The translations under genes were made by a program, and so were the position numbers. Below the pieces are notes generated by a model, which saw nothing but the letters and a program-made list of their open reading frames with translations, was not told the DNA's origin and searched no databases. 15,060 nucleotides of DNA from Candidatus Krumholzibacteriia bacterium (GTDB lineage Bacteria; Krumholzibacteriota; Krumholzibacteriia; LZORAL124-64-63): positions 1 to 15,060 of the forward strand of contig JAUUYW010000040.1 in the NCBI GenBank assembly GCA_030590265.1. The letters run 5' to 3'. Positions 14,171-15,060 of the stretch are shown piece after piece; positions within the stretch are counted from its first letter, which is position 1; every line of letters begins with the position of its first letter.

Positions 14171-15060
14171 AGCGAAATATCTCCACCGGTTTGAGTCGGC
14201 TGGCTTCGTAGCTGGGCCACAAACCCGTCACCACGGAAATGACAAGAGTCATGACCACCACAGCGGTGAAATCCGTCCATTGAAACAGCACGGGAACCTG
14301 ATCCAGAAAATAGACATTTCCAGGAATTGGCCGGCCGAATTTTTTAAGACCGACAATTCCCAGCAGCCCTATGGCGCTGCCAATGACGACACCCATGATC
14401 CCCAGATAAATGCTGTTGACCAGGAAAATGCCAAGAATTTGGCTGCGGCTGGTGCCCATGGACATGAGGATGCCGATTTCCCTCCGGCGCTCACCCACCA
14501 TCATGGTCAAAATACCCACGATGTTGAACCCTGCGATGAGGATGATCAAGGTGAGCAAAAGGAACATGACGCCCTTTTCCATTTTGATCCATTTGAAGAG
14601 ATCCTTGTTGAGGACCATCCAGTTGCTGGTGTAGAGAAAATTTGGCAAAGTCTCTTCGATGCGATCGGCGACGATATTGGCTTGCATCAGATCGGTCACC
14701 TGCACACCCAGCAGGGAGGCACCACCACGACCATAGTCGAAGAAGTCCCGGGCCACCTGAATATCGATGTAAGTGAATTGACTGTCGAATTCGTACATAC
14801 CGGTTTCAAAAAAACCGATGACTACAAACTTTCGGCTTTCGGCTTCGATGCGATCGGCTTTGAACTCTCCTACGGCCGTGGTCATGACAACCGTGTCGCC
14901 GATGGCCGCGTAGAGATTGTTGGCCAGGGCACTGCCCAGAATAACCCGCGGCACCCGCCCGCCTTTCAGACCGGCCAGGATTTGCGGTGCCGGCAAAAGG
15001 TATTTGCTCAGCGGTTGCACCGAGTCAACCAGGTCAGGTTCGATTCCCCAGACCACGGCC
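14163..15060 (-). CDS. lolC: LolC/LolE-type lipoprotein-releasing permease (partial, N-terminus beyond right edge)
   Basis: This is the C-terminal part of an inner-membrane permease of the LolC/LolE (FtsX-like) family, which extracts lipoproteins and passes them to LolA. About 298 of roughly 400-415 residues are visible and the frame is open to the edge, so the first transmembrane helix and N-terminus are missing. Counting from the GTG codon at 15056, the first 155 residues are the periplasmic domain. Then come three transmembrane segments (about 162-187, 207-236 and 262-281). GERRREIGILMSMGTSRSQI (188-207) is the coupling segment that contacts LolD. The end PSYEASRLKPVEIFRYE is typical of the family. 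With only one permease visible, LolC, LolE or a fused LolF-like form cannot be told apart. The gene overlaps lolD by 8 nt. Confidence 0.88.
   Translation of the reverse strand, partial: AVVWGIEPDLVDSVQPLSKYLLPAPQILAGLKGGRVPRVILGSALANNLYAAIGDTVVMTTAVGEFKADRIEAESRKFVVIGFFETGMYEFDSQFTYIDIQVARDFFDYGRGGASLLGVQVTDLMQANIVADRIEETLPNFLYTSNWMVLNKDLFKWIKMEKGVMFLLLTLIILIAGFNIVGILTMMVGERRREIGILMSMGTSRSQILGIFLVNSIYLGIMGVVIGSAIGLLGIVGLKKFGRPIPGNVYFLDQVPVLFQWTDFTAVVVMTLVISVVTGLWPSYEASRLKPVEIFRYE

Noticed and set aside
1..15060. tRNA, rRNA, CRISPR arrays, insertion sequences or prophage genes
   Set aside because: Nearly all sequence is accounted for by thirteen conserved genes, with no spacer longer than 274 nt. 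No repeat arrays, transposase motifs or tRNA-like cloverleaf sequences were seen by eye.

Overview
The window is a densely packed, single-strand stretch of bacterial chromosome. All thirteen recognisable genes are read from the minus strand, so transcription runs from the right edge (15060) to the left edge (1). They describe a diderm with a lipid A outer membrane: Lol lipoprotein export, BamA, an OmpH/Skp chaperone and most of the Raetz lipid A pathway. They also include the McsA-McsB-ClpC protein arginine phosphorylation/degradation module best known from Gram-positive Firmicutes. LpxC is fused to FabZ, a fusion familiar from Bacteroidota and some related FCB-group lineages. Together these suggest an uncultured or little-studied diderm, possibly FCB-like; this is an inference, and no rRNA or other phylogenetic marker is present to fix it. 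No mobile elements, tRNAs, rRNAs or CRISPR arrays are visible.

Layout in transcription order: (1) 15060-13469, the C-terminal part of a LolC/LolE-type permease and the ATPase LolD, overlapping by 8 nt. (2) 13424-11836, mcsA and mcsB, overlapping by 4 nt. (3) A 242-nt intergenic region carrying a possible heat-shock-type promoter, then clpC (11593-9128) and a hairpin terminator candidate. (4) A 274-nt region with a long imperfect hairpin, then bamA (8853-6544) and ompH/skp (6492-5950). (5) A 124-nt spacer with two hairpins and a TTGACA box, then the lipid A block lpxD, lpxC-fabZ, lpxA, lpxB, a DUF374-type acyltransferase and the start of lpxK, with gaps of 24 nt or less or overlaps throughout. 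lpxK runs off the left edge.

Functionally the block joins outer membrane protein assembly (BamA, OmpH), lipoprotein sorting (LolCDE) and lipid A synthesis. LpxA, LpxC, LpxD, LpxB and LpxK supply five of the early steps; the UDP-2,3-diacylglucosamine hydrolase (LpxH/LpxI) is absent from the window. The McsAB-ClpC module sits between the Lol and Bam/Lpx genes, with no ctsR regulator in view.

Most of the region is conserved core machinery. The strongest oddity is McsB. It keeps the phosphagen-kinase fold motifs, but the usual active-site Cys is Ser167, the Glu of the usual GEG motif is Ser212, and the C-terminal RDxxRA motif (reported phospho-arginine allosteric site) reads KTxxRA. ClpC nevertheless keeps both N-domain GTEH motifs that read phospho-arginine. 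Other points are a run of three consecutive TTG start codons with good Shine-Dalgarno support, a 51-codon open extension plus hairpin upstream of bamA, and a possible Shine-Dalgarno-sequestering hairpin upstream of lpxD.
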